A stretch of DNA of 64,000 bases, from the NCBI GenBank assembly GCA_018105865.1, contig CM030840.1, positions 10,574,294-10,638,293 of the forward strand. The letters run 5' to 3'. The notes below the pieces were generated by a model. The model saw only the letters and a list, made by a program, of their open reading frames with translations. It searched no databases and was not told the origin of the DNA. Below, in pieces: positions 50,801 through 60,695 of the stretch. Position 1 is the first letter of the stretch. Every line of letters starts with the position of its first letter. The position numbers were made by a program, and so were the translations under genes. The DNA comes from Metaphire vulgaris. Taxonomy: Eukaryota > Annelida > Clitellata > Crassiclitellata > Megascolecidae.

Positions 50801-53170
50801 TAGATTTAAGTACTTGTCACAGCTAGTGATAAACTGATTTCCAATTACGAAACATTATTATCTAAATAAACAGATTCTGTTCTCTAATCCTTATTCAGTC
50901 TGATGGTCATGACAACCTTGTTGTCGAAATAAGAGGGAGTTCATAATGGTCTCTAGAACAGTCTTGTCTTCTGGAACCAATGACTTTTCAACTTCAAACA
51001 CAGTCAAGTGGATTCTCCCACCTTTCATATAATAATGCCTATTACAGAATTGAGAATATAGAAGTTTGAAGCATAATACCTTCATAGTTTGGCCTAAAGA
51101 TGAATCTTATTCTATATAAAGCATTTTTATAAAAAAAGCACAGTCATCAGCTTAAAACACTAAACAGGCCAGATTAATGTTCACTCAGGCCAGTGCAAAG
51201 GTGAGTGCCCAGGCACCAAATCAAGGTTGACTGCTCATCTAAGGCAGGGCTGCTCTATGGTTGAGCTACCAGTGTACACAAATGAGCTATCAAGGTACAT
51301 TTAAATAAAAAATAAAGTGGCAAGCAGTTACTGTAATACTTATAAGAATAAATTCAGTTTTACTGGATAAACTTTGAGGCGCCATCCGAGTCCTGAAACG
51401 CTGAGTGTTTGGCTGTAGACAGGATCTGCCCTCTGCTGCAGTAAACTGAAGTTCTTCATAACAAAGACACTTGAATCATACTGTGGCACAATTTCACTGT
51501 CAAGAGCAAAACACAAAAGTGCATATACTATACATCAAGAGTCAAGTAAAATGTAAAAGTAAGTCAAGCAAAAAAGTCATTTTTACTCTGAAAAATAATG
51601 ATCAATTAACAAAACTCTGCTATTGCAAGATTCAGGCTTAACAAATAATAAAACAGTATCTGTATTATCCACCACATCTTGGTTTTGCCAAGGAAAATTG
51701 AACACAATTTCATGGATGTGAACAGACTATGAGTTAAGAAGATCTTATTCTACTTAAAACACACAAAATCAATGGTCAGAAGGCCATCCTTGCGGGTAAA
51801 ATGTATGTTCAAAACCAGAGACCATATAGGAGTATTTAGTAATAAATTTATATGCTGAAGCATGCAATTCAGTTCAAACTAATAAACACTTCCAATGCCA
51901 CTGCCATTGTTAAATCAACAATTAACAAACAATCAAACAAACACTAATTTTAAAATAAAATAATTAATATTTAAAACAGTTCTGAGATGCCTTCACTAAC
52001 CTACTGAAGTCCGCAGGAACAGGAGCTGTGACAAACGAAGCCATTGGTTTGCGATGTACTGAAGCAAACATCCCAAGCAGATCATCACTTTTCTCGATCA
52101 GTTCCTGTTTGGAGCACGACTGCTTCTGATGATCAACTTCAAGCAACAGAGACTCAAGTAACTCAGTCTCTTGTGTCAGTTGATGTCGCTGACCTACAAA
52201 AGCCAAAGCATTTTATACAATTAAGAAAGAAGCCTAAACAATTTCCAAATTAAACTGTGATGCCAACAGTTGATTCTAAGCAAAGACTAAGAACATCTGC
52301 AACAACAAAAAAGATGCAGAAAATTCATTCTGTTTATAATAAAATGCTAAACAAATCTGTGCAATTCATGCAGACCTATAAATATTTTTGAAACTAATGC
52401 AACATGGCCAAAGATAGGGCTCCGATGAAGATGCTCAATTAACCTGTCAATGTCACAAGTTTTGTCTTAAGCTGAGATTCTAATCTAGCGATCATCAACT
52501 CAACCGCATTACGAATTTCACGAACACGTTCATCCTTAGCACTTTTAACACTTTCCACATTTCGTTCCTAAAACAAAAAATTGCTATAAAATGTCACATA
52601 AAGCAGCAACTGAGATGCCATATCAAAAGATAATTCTTGATGAATGTTTACTCCTGTAAAACTAAATACAGAAATACAATGATCATAAAATACAGTAAAA
52701 TCCCATTGTAACATACTTGAATGGATCTGGAAAACTGTCCATTATATCCAAAATCCGTTATACGCAGAATTGCTACATGCCCAGAACACAACTATAGGAC
52801 ACCAATTACTAATGCCACACCCCAGAAGACATACTTGTGGCATAGGTCATTATATTGTACATGTAATAATCCCACTTTACCTGACTAATATGAATATATA
52901 TGACCTGAAATTGGCTTTACTGTACATGCATGGTAAAGTATTTCACCTAATGTAACTCATTAAAAAAATGTATGCCACAAACACCCATATCTTATTTTCT
53001 TACTACTGTAATGAATGATACACAGCATGCCTAAACTTGACTGGTGATAAACAGCTATTATTTATAGAGCATGACTATTAATAACCCCAACTAAGTATCT
53101 GCACTGGATATCACCATCACATCACACACCTTGTAGATACAGCCTGTATTATTATTATTAACGTACTGAT

Positions 53171-53223
<53 letters not shown>

Positions 53224-56200
53224 CATTAAAAGGCACATTAAACACTAAAGCGCCGCTGCTGATTGTTCAAAAAGAAACATCTTCAGCCTCGATAGAAATA
53301 TGTCCTGCGTAGTAGTTTGATCCCGGAGTTCTGATGGAGAGTGTTCCAGTAGGCTGGTCCAAGCTTCGAGAACATACGATCACCAAATTTTGAATTAGTC
53401 CGAGATATGACAAGTAATCGTGTATCACATTATCTTAATCCATGAGCTCCATTAGACGATCGAACAAGCCTACATTCAGTTTGCAGGTATTCCGGTGCAT
53501 CTCCACAAAGACATTTGTCCACCAACGAGATCATTTTAAACTTTACTCTGTAGATCACCGGAAGCCAGTGTAGTTCACGAAGAACTGGCGAAATGTGCTG
53601 GTACATTTGCATCTCAGTTATCAACCGAGCAGCTGCGTTCTGCAATGATTGTAGTCTCTTAATTAATGTGGTAACTCGTTCAGCCGAACAGCACGAACAC
53701 ATTACAATGTTACAGATAACTCGTGCAGAATAGCCATGTTTTAAGTCTCTTCTTAAAAGTATCTAAAGTCGGAGAGAGCTGTATAGATGGAGGTAGACAA
53801 TTCCATGCCCGTGCAGCTGCCACGGGAAATGCTCGATCACCAACAGTGCGCAGTCGGGTCCTCGGTAAGGCAGATGTAAGGCAGATCCAGCTGATCTCAG
53901 GCGTTGCCAGCCCGCTTGATCCGCCACTCGTGAGAACTCGGACGCAAGACACTCAGGACCGGCACCGTTCAGACAATGGAAGGTCAACATTACCAGCTTG
54001 AAGTGGATCCGCTCTGGTACAGACAGCCAATGCAGGTCGCGGAGCAATGTGTTCTCCTAGTGAGGCATGGCCGATCACCCGCTGATCACCTGCGCTGCGG
54101 CGTACAGAACAGACTGAAGACGGCTAAGTAGGTATTTCTGTAGCCCGGCATTTCTGTATGATCACTATAGCCAAACAAAGCTACAGCTCAAAGCTGTTCT
54201 TGGGACCAAATTGTTTGTCCGTTATAAGCGAAATTCCATTATATGCGATAGAAATTTCACACAGCAGTCAGGGATCTAAATGGCAGAAGTCACTGATCTT
54301 GACTAAACACGAAAACATATTTCAATCTTAGTTCCTCACACTTACCACTTCCTGAACAAGGCTAATTAGCTCCACATGACGTCGCTTTAACTGGTTCACT
54401 TCATCGTTTATCCTTGACAAATGGTCATCATAAACACTGTCCAGAGGTTTAAATGTATGACCAGAATGCTACAACATTATGAAACATTTGTTTAAAACAA
54501 TGTTCAAGCAAACTTAGGACTAAGCAGAAATCTCAATACTAATTTAATTTAGTACACTTGAAGGAATTGGAAAAACACCAACACTCTTGAAGAAGCAATG
54601 GAAAATGTAAGCGTTAACTAACAACTCAAAGTATAATATAAATTAAATATCTCATCTCAGTCTTAAAGAAATGTTTGCCATATAATGATGTTATGCAAAA
54701 TCTACTAAAATTCTAAATAAAGTCATGTGCAGTTGAACTGGACAATTTCACAATCTGGTTAATGTGTGGTTATAATACATATATAACTGTACACACAAAT
54801 TTTAAACAGCATTATATGCAGGGTCGAATCTATTAACTCCATATAACCACATGCACTGCCAAAACTAAAATATAACTGATTCATTATTAAATCAACAATA
54901 CAATAACTGTCCTTATTGTTGCCTATATCACCTTCACCACCACCACCATCATCATTACTACTAGTACTAGTATTATTATTCTGCTATATGTGCAGTTTTA
55001 AAGCATATGCCTGACCTATTCATATACAACAAGAATTTTGACAGAGTCACAACTATAAAGTTCAAAAGCAAAAAAAGACTTTGACATTAAATGTTTGCAT
55101 AATTAATTTGCTAATCAGTCAATTAATAAAATTATAAAAGATAATAAGCAACAATGATTTTTAAAAGAGTACAAAGACTATGGCTCAAAAGCCACTTTTT
55201 AGTGGCATACATTCTACTGAAAATATGCAAAGTTCTTCACAATAATTTCTGGAGAACGTATCCGTGCCTTCAAAATCAGCCTACACTCCTTCTGGCCTTC
55301 AAACAACCATGGGTCTAAAGCAGATGACTTAAAACTACTATAACAAAATATTCAATTATCATGATACCAGAGCAAATGAAAATGAAGTACATAGTAATGA
55401 TAGCATATACTAAAAGAATGTACCATTCCATCCCACAGAGCACACTGATGACAAATGCACTGATGACATGTCCAGCAGTAAACACTCAGCTTTTCTCTGT
55501 GCTCCTCACACCTAAAGAAACCATAAAAGATAGTCTTAAAAGCAGTTGACCAGTCAGAGCACAGATTCCATCTCCACAGAGTGTATAGTGCACTCACATG
55601 TCCTTCTCCTGCTTTTCACTGCAGTAACTCGATCCATGCAAGTGCAATGTGTCCAACTGCTGTGTCACCTCTTCTGCCCAACGACAGTTGACAAGTTCAT
55701 GCAGATGCAGAGCAGATCTGGAATAAAATAAATGCACTATATATTGGCTACTACTGGTTCACGATGCAATGATAATGATTAGACTGTGAAGGTGGCAGAA
55801 ACATCTATAGCTGCTTTAAATAAATATTGAAAATTACAAAATGCAATTTATAGGCATATACACTGCATTCAACTTTTTAGTCTCTAATAAGTTTACAATT
55901 TCAGAAACACTGCAATCCTCTCCCTTGCTGCATATTAAGTTCTATTATTCATGGAACATATTGTTTCGATGCCGTCAGTTTGAAGCCAGTATATTTCTGT
56001 TTGTTACTGTCAAATGTTGAACCGTATTTGATACTTGGTAGAGGGATTACATCAATTGTGTAATGAAGTAGTGTTTCTTAACTGTAGGCCTACAACTATG
56101 ATTTAATGAAGCTAGATGGCATAAATAAGTATCTGGATTGATTTATGAAAGGCTTTATATTTGTGAAAATGTGATACATGTGATTTAAAGTGTTTGACAA

Positions 56201-59200
56201 ATATAGGAAAAGGACAATTTAATTGGCGTTTAAATGCAATCTTGCTTCAAACATACAAAAATGCCTGGCACATGAAGATATTGCAAGATGCAACTTCATA
56301 AAAACAATTTTTAAATATCATGTACAATTGTACATTTCAGTGTTTAGGTCTAATTATAGAATACAAGATACTGTTGATAGCAAAGCATCTTGAATAGCCT
56401 GATTAAGGTTGTTAACGATTAACTGGTTAACCGGTCCTAAGAGCAAGGACTGGTCCTTTTAACCTTGACTGGCTAACCGCAATTTCAATTTGAAAACATA
56501 AAAATGCTTTGATATAGGCTGCAGGATGCCGGCTCCAACTCCGGCAACATCAAAGCGCTTTGATGTAGCCGCGCAGGATGCCGACATCAAAGCGCTTTGA
56601 TGTAGCCGCGCAGGACACCGCCCCGCGCTGGCAACATCAAAGCGATTAGATGTAGGGCTTGTAGGCACGATACCAGGTTGCCACTAACGACCGGTTAACC
56701 AGTTTTTTTAAAAACGGTTAACTGGTCCTTTAAAACCAGCGGTTTTAACAACCTTAAACCTGATAGTTATGCCTAAATAAACAACAGATTAAGACACTTT
56801 ACAACGTTCAGAATAAGAAATAAACAATGTAAATGTAGTTGTGTGGACATATTTACCGACAATGTGGACACTGGGCTCTCTGCTCTGTAAGCCAACGCTA
56901 AAATAAATAACATAAATATTTTTTATAAATAGGCAAATCATGTAATAATTAAATATCTTTAAGTCCTCTCATTAGTGCTACGTTATTCTGGCTACAGAAC
57001 TGTCATCTTATTCACTGGTGCTAAAGCTGGAACCAGCAAAGTTCTAATATGCAAAATGCATCTGTGCCTTCAAAACTCAACCTATACTCCTGCTCTTCAA
57101 ACAAAAGTACCTAATGCTAAAATATCCTTGAAACCTTTCAATAATTGTGCTGATCATATTAATATTTGGTTAAATCCAGTGAATTTTTCTTTTTAATCAG
57201 CATTTGCAACAACAGTCAATAGACACTTCAGAAGAGTCAAAGAAACAGTTCTTTACTGAGTTGATCTTTGTGTTCCAGTTCCATTGAATGCCAACACTGT
57301 TGTGCTGTAGTCACAAAACATTCTTTGGAAAGAGTCCCTTCACATTTATGCAAATATCATGCCGACTGGTACTAACTTCGTGTTCATTCCAGCATCATTC
57401 CTCTGTCACAAACTCTCATGTTTCACAATGCTCTAACAGGAGCTAGAGTGCAAAGTTGAATTGTACTTTATTTACTAAAAGATGATCAAGATCCATGCTT
57501 CACAAAATAGTTCAAACTTCAAAGTGTCACTTCAACATCATCCAAAAGTCATCTGCATCATTAAATCATCATATAAAGCAATAACAATAATATACATTTT
57601 GTTACTTAAGAACATCCTGCAATAATTTTGATCCAAAATGCATTTAAATCCATATAAAATTGATGGCCTCATTACATAGATTCCAACCAGTTTATATTTC
57701 AATAATACAACTTACGCTAATGCATGAAAAGCAACAAAGCTTCGAACAATGAGGACAAAGTCTGGCATCTTTTAACTTCTCCATGCATATGAAACAACGA
57801 AAGACTTCAGCCAAACTCTGCAAGAAAAATATCACTGTTCTATGTCAATGCAAACAACTTCTTATAGAAAAGAAGGCACTAATTAGTCATATTGCATCAA
57901 CTTTGAATGCAGAATGACAACACCACTAAACACTTTTCTGACAAGTTTGTGACATCAAAACATAAGTAATCATGGCACTGGAAGCAATATTGAAGCCAAG
58001 CTCCAATCTTTCCATTTGGACAGGATGATGGAAGACAATACTGTCGCATTCATAACAATAAACTGTTAGTATCATATTTTTATGTCCTTTCACTGTTTTC
58101 ACGATGCTGAATTGTCATTGCTAATTAAGTAGATGTTAGACTATTAGACTCAAATGTTAGACTTCTGTGAACTGACACCAAAAAGGAATGGCCTGATGTT
58201 CTGCATCTTACAGAAATGTGGGAAAGATAGCTGTTCATAAAATAAAATTATAGATATTAAAATTAAAGATAATATCAACACACAGAAATATAATACACAC
58301 AAGGCTATGAGTAATGGCAGGAAGTTTGTAAGACATGGCTTGCTAAAGAATTTGCAAACACGACACCACCTTAAGATTTTGCCAATAGTTTGTTAGTTGT
58401 TGTCAGCTCTGATTGCAAACTTGAATTTTCAACAATCAACATTTAATAAGACATTTTAAATGGTCAGAATGATAGCAATGTTTACTGTCATGGTTGGTAG
58501 TTCCCTGAAGTCATGGGTTGGAGAACCTGCCAAGCATAACTTGAATTTCAATGTTGAGTTTTTCTTTGCTCATACAAAAGGATTATGCATAATTTATGTT
58601 GATATTTATATGTATAGTGATTTTGTTACAAAGTTGGAACAATTGCACCCAAAAGTTTAAAGCAAATAATCAATCAAAATAAAAATGACAAAAAAGAATA
58701 ATGCAAAGAAAACAAAAAAACTGGTGAAACACTACAATAAACAATATTTCAGATATATGCAGCTACTTAAGGAATTAATAACAGTCATATCACATATAAA
58801 GTTATAAACAACTGTTTGACCATAAATACTTTGAACAATGAACATCAATGAACACCATTGGCTCACAGCCTAAAGCCTTTAAACATGAAATGTTTAATAA
58901 ATTTCACCATGGCATTATAGAAGCTACCAATGTGTAAATGACACATTGTCAAAAGTCATTATATTTCTCTGATTTCATATATATATATATTATATCCTTA
59001 TTCTATATATATATATACCTATATATGCGTTCTCAGAAATATACAAAGAGTATATATATGTATATACATACATATATAATTATACTCATATATTTCTGTG
59101 ATTTTCATTTCACATACAGCTATCATTCACACAATACCAAAAGATGTCAGACATATAGCCACTCAATGTTGGTGCTGGGTCATGGATGTCTAACAACTGG

Positions 59201-60020
59201 TTAAAACATTTCCGGAGGTCTTGCTCTAAGGGGCTGTCCATTAATTATGCCAACAAAATAGGAGGAGGGGCTTTGAAAAAGTTTGTCAGTTGCTGGCAGG
59301 CAAAAAAGGAAATTTAATGGAATACTATTTATTGCAACAAAAAAGCCTGAAACGCAAAAAAGGTAATCACGACCACATTTGATACTAGATGAGCAAAAAA
59401 GGGAAAAAGTCTCATCATTGCAAAAAATAATAACCTTCTAAACTTTTAAGAGGGACCCGTCACTGATCTTAGGGGGGGAAGGCAAAAGTTTTTGACATCA
59501 TTATAGAGGTCACTGAAAGCTTGACAGCTGTTAACAAGGTGAGTGGGTCAAAAATTGACCAACAATTGTTGACGTAATTAATGGACAGCCCCTAAGACCA
59601 CAACCCTCTAAAGTTCTAAGGGTCGCGCTAAGACCCACAGAAGACAATGCAGCAATGCAGAATGAGAAGCAAAAAGTTCTGCGGAAGAGTTGGGACCTGT
59701 GGCGATAGGATGAAGGAGCAATGACAGAGAATAAGAAGGAAAGAGAGTAAAGTGAGAGGGCGAGAGAAATTAACGAATAACACTGAAAAGTAATTTAAAA
59801 AGTGATTTAAGCGGAAAATAGAGGGCGTGATTTAAATGGAAAAATAGAATAAGCAATTGAATGGGAAGATCAAAACGATCGAGAGGTGGGTGAATGGGAA
59901 CCCTCTGGATATCGGAGACGGACTACTGTCGCCTATAGTTACCTCGACGGTATGTTCTTCCATTCTCTTCTTGTCCTTTCTGCCTCCGTTTCCTCCTCCA
60001 ACTGCTTTGTTGGAAGACAT
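31318..60020 (-). CDS. TRIM37: TRIM37, RING/B-box/coiled-coil/MATH E3 ubiquitin ligase (last exon not identified)
   Basis: In vertebrates TRIM37 is an E3 ligase acting on centrosomal, peroxisomal and chromatin targets. Exons: 59943-60020, 57716-57817, 56857-56897, 55598-55717, 55424-55511, 54346-54468, 52444-52567, 52001-52193, 51364-51496, 50288-50364, 47657-47887, 47310-47373, 45968-46022, 45313-45599, 43726-43823, 42950-43177, 41519-41610, 37911-38099, 33473-33611, 32927-33036, 31318-31621. Every junction is GT-AG and keeps frame (2876 nt, about 958 codons; human is 964 aa). Exon 1 encodes [18 protein letters not shown] followed by RMEEHTVE, and exon 2 begins [19 protein letters not shown]. 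The RING spans exons 2-3 ([20 protein letters not shown]). The B-box is in 55424-55511 ([21 protein letters not shown]). The coiled coil follows ([35 protein letters not shown]). The MATH domain covers 51496-47310 ([32 protein letters not shown]). The acidic, Ser-rich tail includes ENDIDEETM. The last exon donor leaves phase 2, so at least one short 3' exon below 31318 is missing. Confidence 0.95.
32313..32646. mobile_element. pogo/Tc1-mariner-like MITE
   Basis: Inverted ends are CCGTATTTTCGCGCATATA and CCGTATTTTACAAGATATA, bracketed by TA on both sides. The interior contains a GC-rich GCGCCGACGGGCGCC minisatellite at about 32430-32515 and repeated GTGTCTTATA phrases. It is in a TRIM37 intron. 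Confidence 0.75.
34110..34312 (+). mobile_element. CR1/L2-like LINE 3' tail with (CATA)n
   Basis: The plus strand reads [20 protein letters not shown] and [11 protein letters not shown], then a stop, TTACAGCGCTATATAAATAG and a (CATA)n tail at 34277-34309. Confidence 0.7.
34946..35140 (-). mobile_element. RTE-like LINE 3' UTR fragment
   Basis: A CTTCTTCTTC run followed by CACTGGCAACTATGGACTTC aligns with the 3' UTR start of the RTE copy at 20340-20390 (CGTCGGCGACCATGGATTTC). The adjoining coding is not preserved. Confidence 0.45.
35381..35728. mobile_element. hAT-like MITE, 348 bp, with piggyBac-split target duplication
   Basis: TIRs are CAGGGGTGGGCAAACT and, inverted, CAGACGTGGACAAACT. The left target duplication is GTTTAAGT (35373-35380). 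The right copy is split by the next element: GTTTAA at 35729-35734 and TTAAGT at 36775-36780. The same family occurs at 46609-47022. Confidence 0.85.
35735..36774. mobile_element. piggyBac-like element with internal duplication, copy 2
   Basis: TTAA flanks both ends (35731-35734, 36775-36778). Inverted ends are CCTTTTAAAGGG and CCTCTTCCAAGGG. Two direct copies of a roughly 300-base block (about 35850-36130 and 36215-36500) share GGCTATATAGAAGCTAGAAA and CACCCCAAAATCGGACC. The block is the reverse-oriented relative of that in 14604-15653. It carries no transposase. Confidence 0.8.
37059..37136. repeat. (CA)n microsatellite
   Basis: About 39 CA units with one CATA interruption. Confidence 0.95.
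38325..38430. mobile_element. solo hAT-like terminus with CGAATAG repeats
   Basis: CTAGGGCTGGGCCGAATATT is a hAT-type end followed by inverted and direct CGAATA / TATTCG units. No matching inverted end (AGCCCTA) was found downstream, so this is a truncated copy. Confidence 0.5.
39000..39495 (-). mobile_element. RTE-like LINE, 3' part, interrupted by the hAT-like insertion
   Basis: The minus strand reads [29 protein letters not shown] and [20 protein letters not shown], then [19 protein letters not shown] and a basic end with a frameshift. Upstream it continues, in frame, at 40928-41375 once the insertion and one target-site copy are discounted. Confidence 0.8.
39496..40927. mobile_element. 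hAT-like element with GTCCTTG subterminal arrays, 1432 bp, inserted in a LINE
   Basis: TIRs are CAGTGATATTAA and, inverted, CAGTGATGTTAA. The target duplication is a perfect TCCATATG (39488-39495, 40928-40935). Next to the ends are arrays of TCCTTG/TCCTCG hexamers (39508-39525, 40215-40340, 40785-40915). A minus-strand LINE tail is nested at about 39525-40215. No transposase is seen; 40340-40780 is unassigned. Confidence 0.9.
39525..40215 (-). mobile_element. CR1/L2-like LINE with (TAA)n tail, nested in the hAT-like element
   Basis: Minus-strand coding: [57 protein letters not shown]. It is followed by a 3' UTR with ACTATATAAGTTGTCACCC and a TTA-type microsatellite (39529-39582) as tail. TCCTTAA occurs next to both ends, a possible 7-bp target duplication. 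Confidence 0.75.
40928..41375 (-). mobile_element. RTE-like LINE, reverse-transcriptase core part
   Basis: The minus strand contains [20 protein letters not shown] and the polymerase motif [20 protein letters not shown] (YADD). After a shift or stop at about 41140 it continues [43 protein letters not shown]. It is the upstream half of the LINE whose 3' half lies at 39000-39495. Confidence 0.85.
41746..41833. repeat. (CAAT)n microsatellite
   Basis: About 22 tetranucleotide units. The Ile-Asn-Gln-Ser repeat ORF across it is an artefact. Confidence 0.95.
42305..42729. mobile_element. Merlin-like (ISXO2/IS1016-type) DNA transposon relic, 425 bp
   Basis: The TIRs are identical for 33 bases and start GGTAATCCTGCAGTTTAGG. 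Flanking 8-mers are CCTTATCT (42297-42304) and CTTTATCT (42730-42737). Inside, a plus-strand frame (about 42323-42622) encodes part of an ISXO2-like DDE transposase: [60 protein letters not shown]. The SDGW aspartate block is present. The first-Asp region and the C-terminal Glu region are missing, so the enzyme is dead and the element is an internal-deletion derivative. Confidence 0.9.
43395..43680 (+). mobile_element. RTE-like LINE 3' end, short copy
   Basis: [15 protein letters not shown] follows a basic [12 protein letters not shown] stretch, and the copy ends with TGACCTGACTTGACCTG. It is a close relative of the 3' end at 48330-48860. Confidence 0.65.
44880..45145 (-). mobile_element. tRNA-headed SINE, diverged copy 3
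   Basis: The minus strand begins GGGTGGGAAGATAGAAGAAT and continues to CATGGGAGCCCTAAGGTTGA, aligning with the heads of the other two tRNA-like copies. Boxes A and B are eroded. Confidence 0.6.
45160..45231. mobile_element. tiny piggyBac-like MITE, 72 bp
   Basis: TTAA lies on both sides (45156-45159, 45232-45235). The ends are CCCTTAAACCGCTGG and, inverted, CCCTTAAGCTACCAGG. Confidence 0.6.
46609..47022. mobile_element. hAT-like MITE, 414 bp
   Basis: The target duplication is a perfect CAATAGTA (46601-46608, 47023-47030). The ends are CGGGGCGGGTAAACTTTTTT and, inverted, CAGGTATGGGCAAACTATG. The interior and ends match the element at 35381-35728 in reverse orientation. It lies in the TRIM37 intron between exons 47310-47373 and 45968-46022. 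Confidence 0.85.
48010..48335 (-). mobile_element. 5S-rRNA-headed SINE sharing its body with the tRNA-headed SINE
   Basis: On the minus strand the head reads ACACCGAAGTTAAGCAATTT and CATACTTGGATGGGTGACC, matching the internal promoter of 5S rRNA (box A AGTTAAGC; box C TACTTGGATGGG-GACC). The body then reads GGTCTAGAGAAAGCAAAGGA and ACCTGCATCACTGCTTTCC, matching the body of the tRNA-headed copy at 22928-23218. Confidence 0.8.
48336..48860 (+). mobile_element. RTE-like LINE 3' end with TGACC-type tail
   Basis: The plus strand reads [50 protein letters not shown], then a stop and [20 protein letters not shown] and [16 protein letters not shown]. It ends GACCTGACCTGACCTG. Confidence 0.75.
48983..49133 (+). 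pseudogene. orphan C2H2 zinc-finger exon-like fragment in a TRIM37 intron
   Basis: On the plus strand, opposite to TRIM37, an open frame reads [19 protein letters not shown] and then [18 protein letters not shown]. This is the tail of one finger, a perfect TGEKPY linker and one complete C2H2 finger (C-x2-C, H-x3-H). It ends at TAG 49131-49133. A splice-acceptor-like TTATCTTAG lies directly before position 48983. No other finger or upstream exon is visible nearby, so this is a terminal-exon remnant or retro/duplicated gene fragment rather than a demonstrable gene. Confidence 0.6.
49377..50077. mobile_element. piggyBac-like MITE, 701 bp
   Basis: TTAA flanks both ends (49373-49376, 50078-50081). 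TIRs are CACGTTGACTGCG and, inverted, CACGTTGAGCGCT, the common CACGTTGA-type piggyBac terminus. Near the right end ATGACGTCCCTAGCGCC and TTGACGTCCCTAGCGCT form a direct repeat. Confidence 0.85.
50211..50256. repeat. (CA)n microsatellite
   Basis: CA units mixed with CGCA. It lies about 30 bases from TRIM37 exon 50288-50364. Confidence 0.9.
53165..53715 (-). mobile_element. CR1/L2-like LINE tail with (GATA)n
   Basis: Minus strand: [55 protein letters not shown], then a stop, a 3' UTR with CGGCGCTTTAGTGTTTAATG, and a GATA-type tail at 53172-53223. Confidence 0.75.
53716..54150 (-). mobile_element. second CR1/L2-like LINE tail, frameshifted
   Basis: Minus strand: [20 protein letters not shown] and [18 protein letters not shown] in one frame; [20 protein letters not shown] and [17 protein letters not shown] in another. 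It is a diverged CR1/L2-like C-terminus abutting the previous copy. Confidence 0.7.
56404..56756. mobile_element. hAT-like MITE with GGTTAACCGGT repeats and a palindromic core
   Basis: Ends are TAAGGTTGTTAA and its inverse. Flanking 8-mers are AGCCTGAT (56396-56403) and AACCTGAT (56757-56764). GTTAACTGGTTAACCGGTCC-like units occur near both ends in inverted orientation. The centre tandemly repeats the palindrome ATCAAAGCGCTTTGAT followed by GTAGCCGCGCAGGA. Confidence 0.8.
57820..58970. other. unassigned part of TRIM37 intron 1
   Basis: AT-rich sequence without recognised coding or repeat termini. Short ORFs have no domain. Confidence 0.3.
58977..59090. repeat. AT-rich (TA)n-type repeat
   Basis: Several ATATATAT runs with CATATA and TGTATA variants. 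Confidence 0.7.
59230..59592. mobile_element. Harbinger-like MITE, 363 bp
   Basis: TIRs start GGGGCTGTCCATTAATTATG and, inverted, GGGGCTGTCCATTAATTACG. TAA flanks both ends (59227-59229, 59593-59595), matching the 3-bp TWA target of PIF/Harbinger. The interior has GCAAAAAAGG and GGTCACTGAAAGCTTGACAG-type phrases shared with the 25.3-26.6 kb region. It lies in TRIM37 intron 1. Confidence 0.7.
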
Positions 60021-60135
60021 GTCGAGTCCGCTGCAGATCAAAGATTTGTCTTATATAAAGACAGTAAACGAAAAATTAAACGCAAAATTCAAAATCGAAA
60101 TCCAATCTCCTCCATCGACCAGCGAATAGCACCGG

Positions 60136-60210
<75 letters not shown>

Positions 60211-60237
60211 AAATATTCATTTATATTCTGGGGTGGG
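60021..60237 (-). promoter_or_regulatory. presumed 5' UTR / proximal promoter of TRIM37 with a (TC)n tract
   Basis: This segment lies immediately upstream of the TRIM37 ATG. It contains a (TC)n tract at about 60139-60206 (GA on the transcribed strand), roughly 120-185 bases from the start codon. The hAT-like element at 60238-60695 bounds it. No TATA box or defined initiator was recognised; the promoter assignment rests on position only. Confidence 0.35.
60139..60206. repeat. (TC)n microsatellite
   Basis: About 34 CT units just upstream of the TRIM37 start codon. Confidence 0.95.
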
Positions 60238-60695
60238 GCCCGACCCATAGTGATTGTATCTAGCTTTGAGGCCCGCCCGGCCCGTACCTCGCCGCCCGGC
60301 CCGAGGTACGGGCGGGGCTGCAAGGTAATTTCATAAAAGTATAATCTGCTAACACGATACTAAATACAATATTCGTTTGTAAACTCAAAATCAAATAATT
60401 TTCATTAATTATATTTTTAAAATTATTTTCTTAGCTGTTCCCTAATTAAAATTTTTATTACAGCTTAGTTGTAGCTATTGTATAATTGTCAATAGAACAT
60501 TAATATTTTGTTGCTGTTAGGAAAAGAGGAGGAAAAAGGCAAGACTAAACAAATATAATCTTGAATTTATTAAATAAATATTGTTAGCGCCCGGCCCGTA
60601 CAAGGCCCGTAGCCCGTACATTTGCGCCCGTAGCCCGTACTTCGAGGCCCGTAGCCCGTACCGAGGCGCCCGGCCCGGTACTGGCCCCACCCCAG
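60238..60695. mobile_element. hAT-like element with GCCCGTAC-type arrays, 458 bp, at the TRIM37 promoter
   Basis: TIRs are a perfect 13-bp CTGGGGTGGGGCC. The target duplication is a perfect TTTATATT (60230-60237, 60696-60703). GC-rich arrays of GGCCCGTAGCCCGTAC / CGGCCCGTACCTCG units flank an AT-rich, non-coding middle (60330-60585). Confidence 0.9.

Larger units (their letters stand above)
52690..54265. mobile_element. pogo/Tigger-like relic split by two nested LINE tails
   Basis: The left end reads ACAGTAAAATCCCATTGTAA and TATCCAAAATCCGTTATACG. The right end reads GTCCGTTATAAGCGAAATTC and CATTATATGCGATAG. These are the two arms of a Tigger/pogo-type terminus in inverted orientation. The LINE copies at 53165-54150 occupy the middle. 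Confidence 0.5.
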
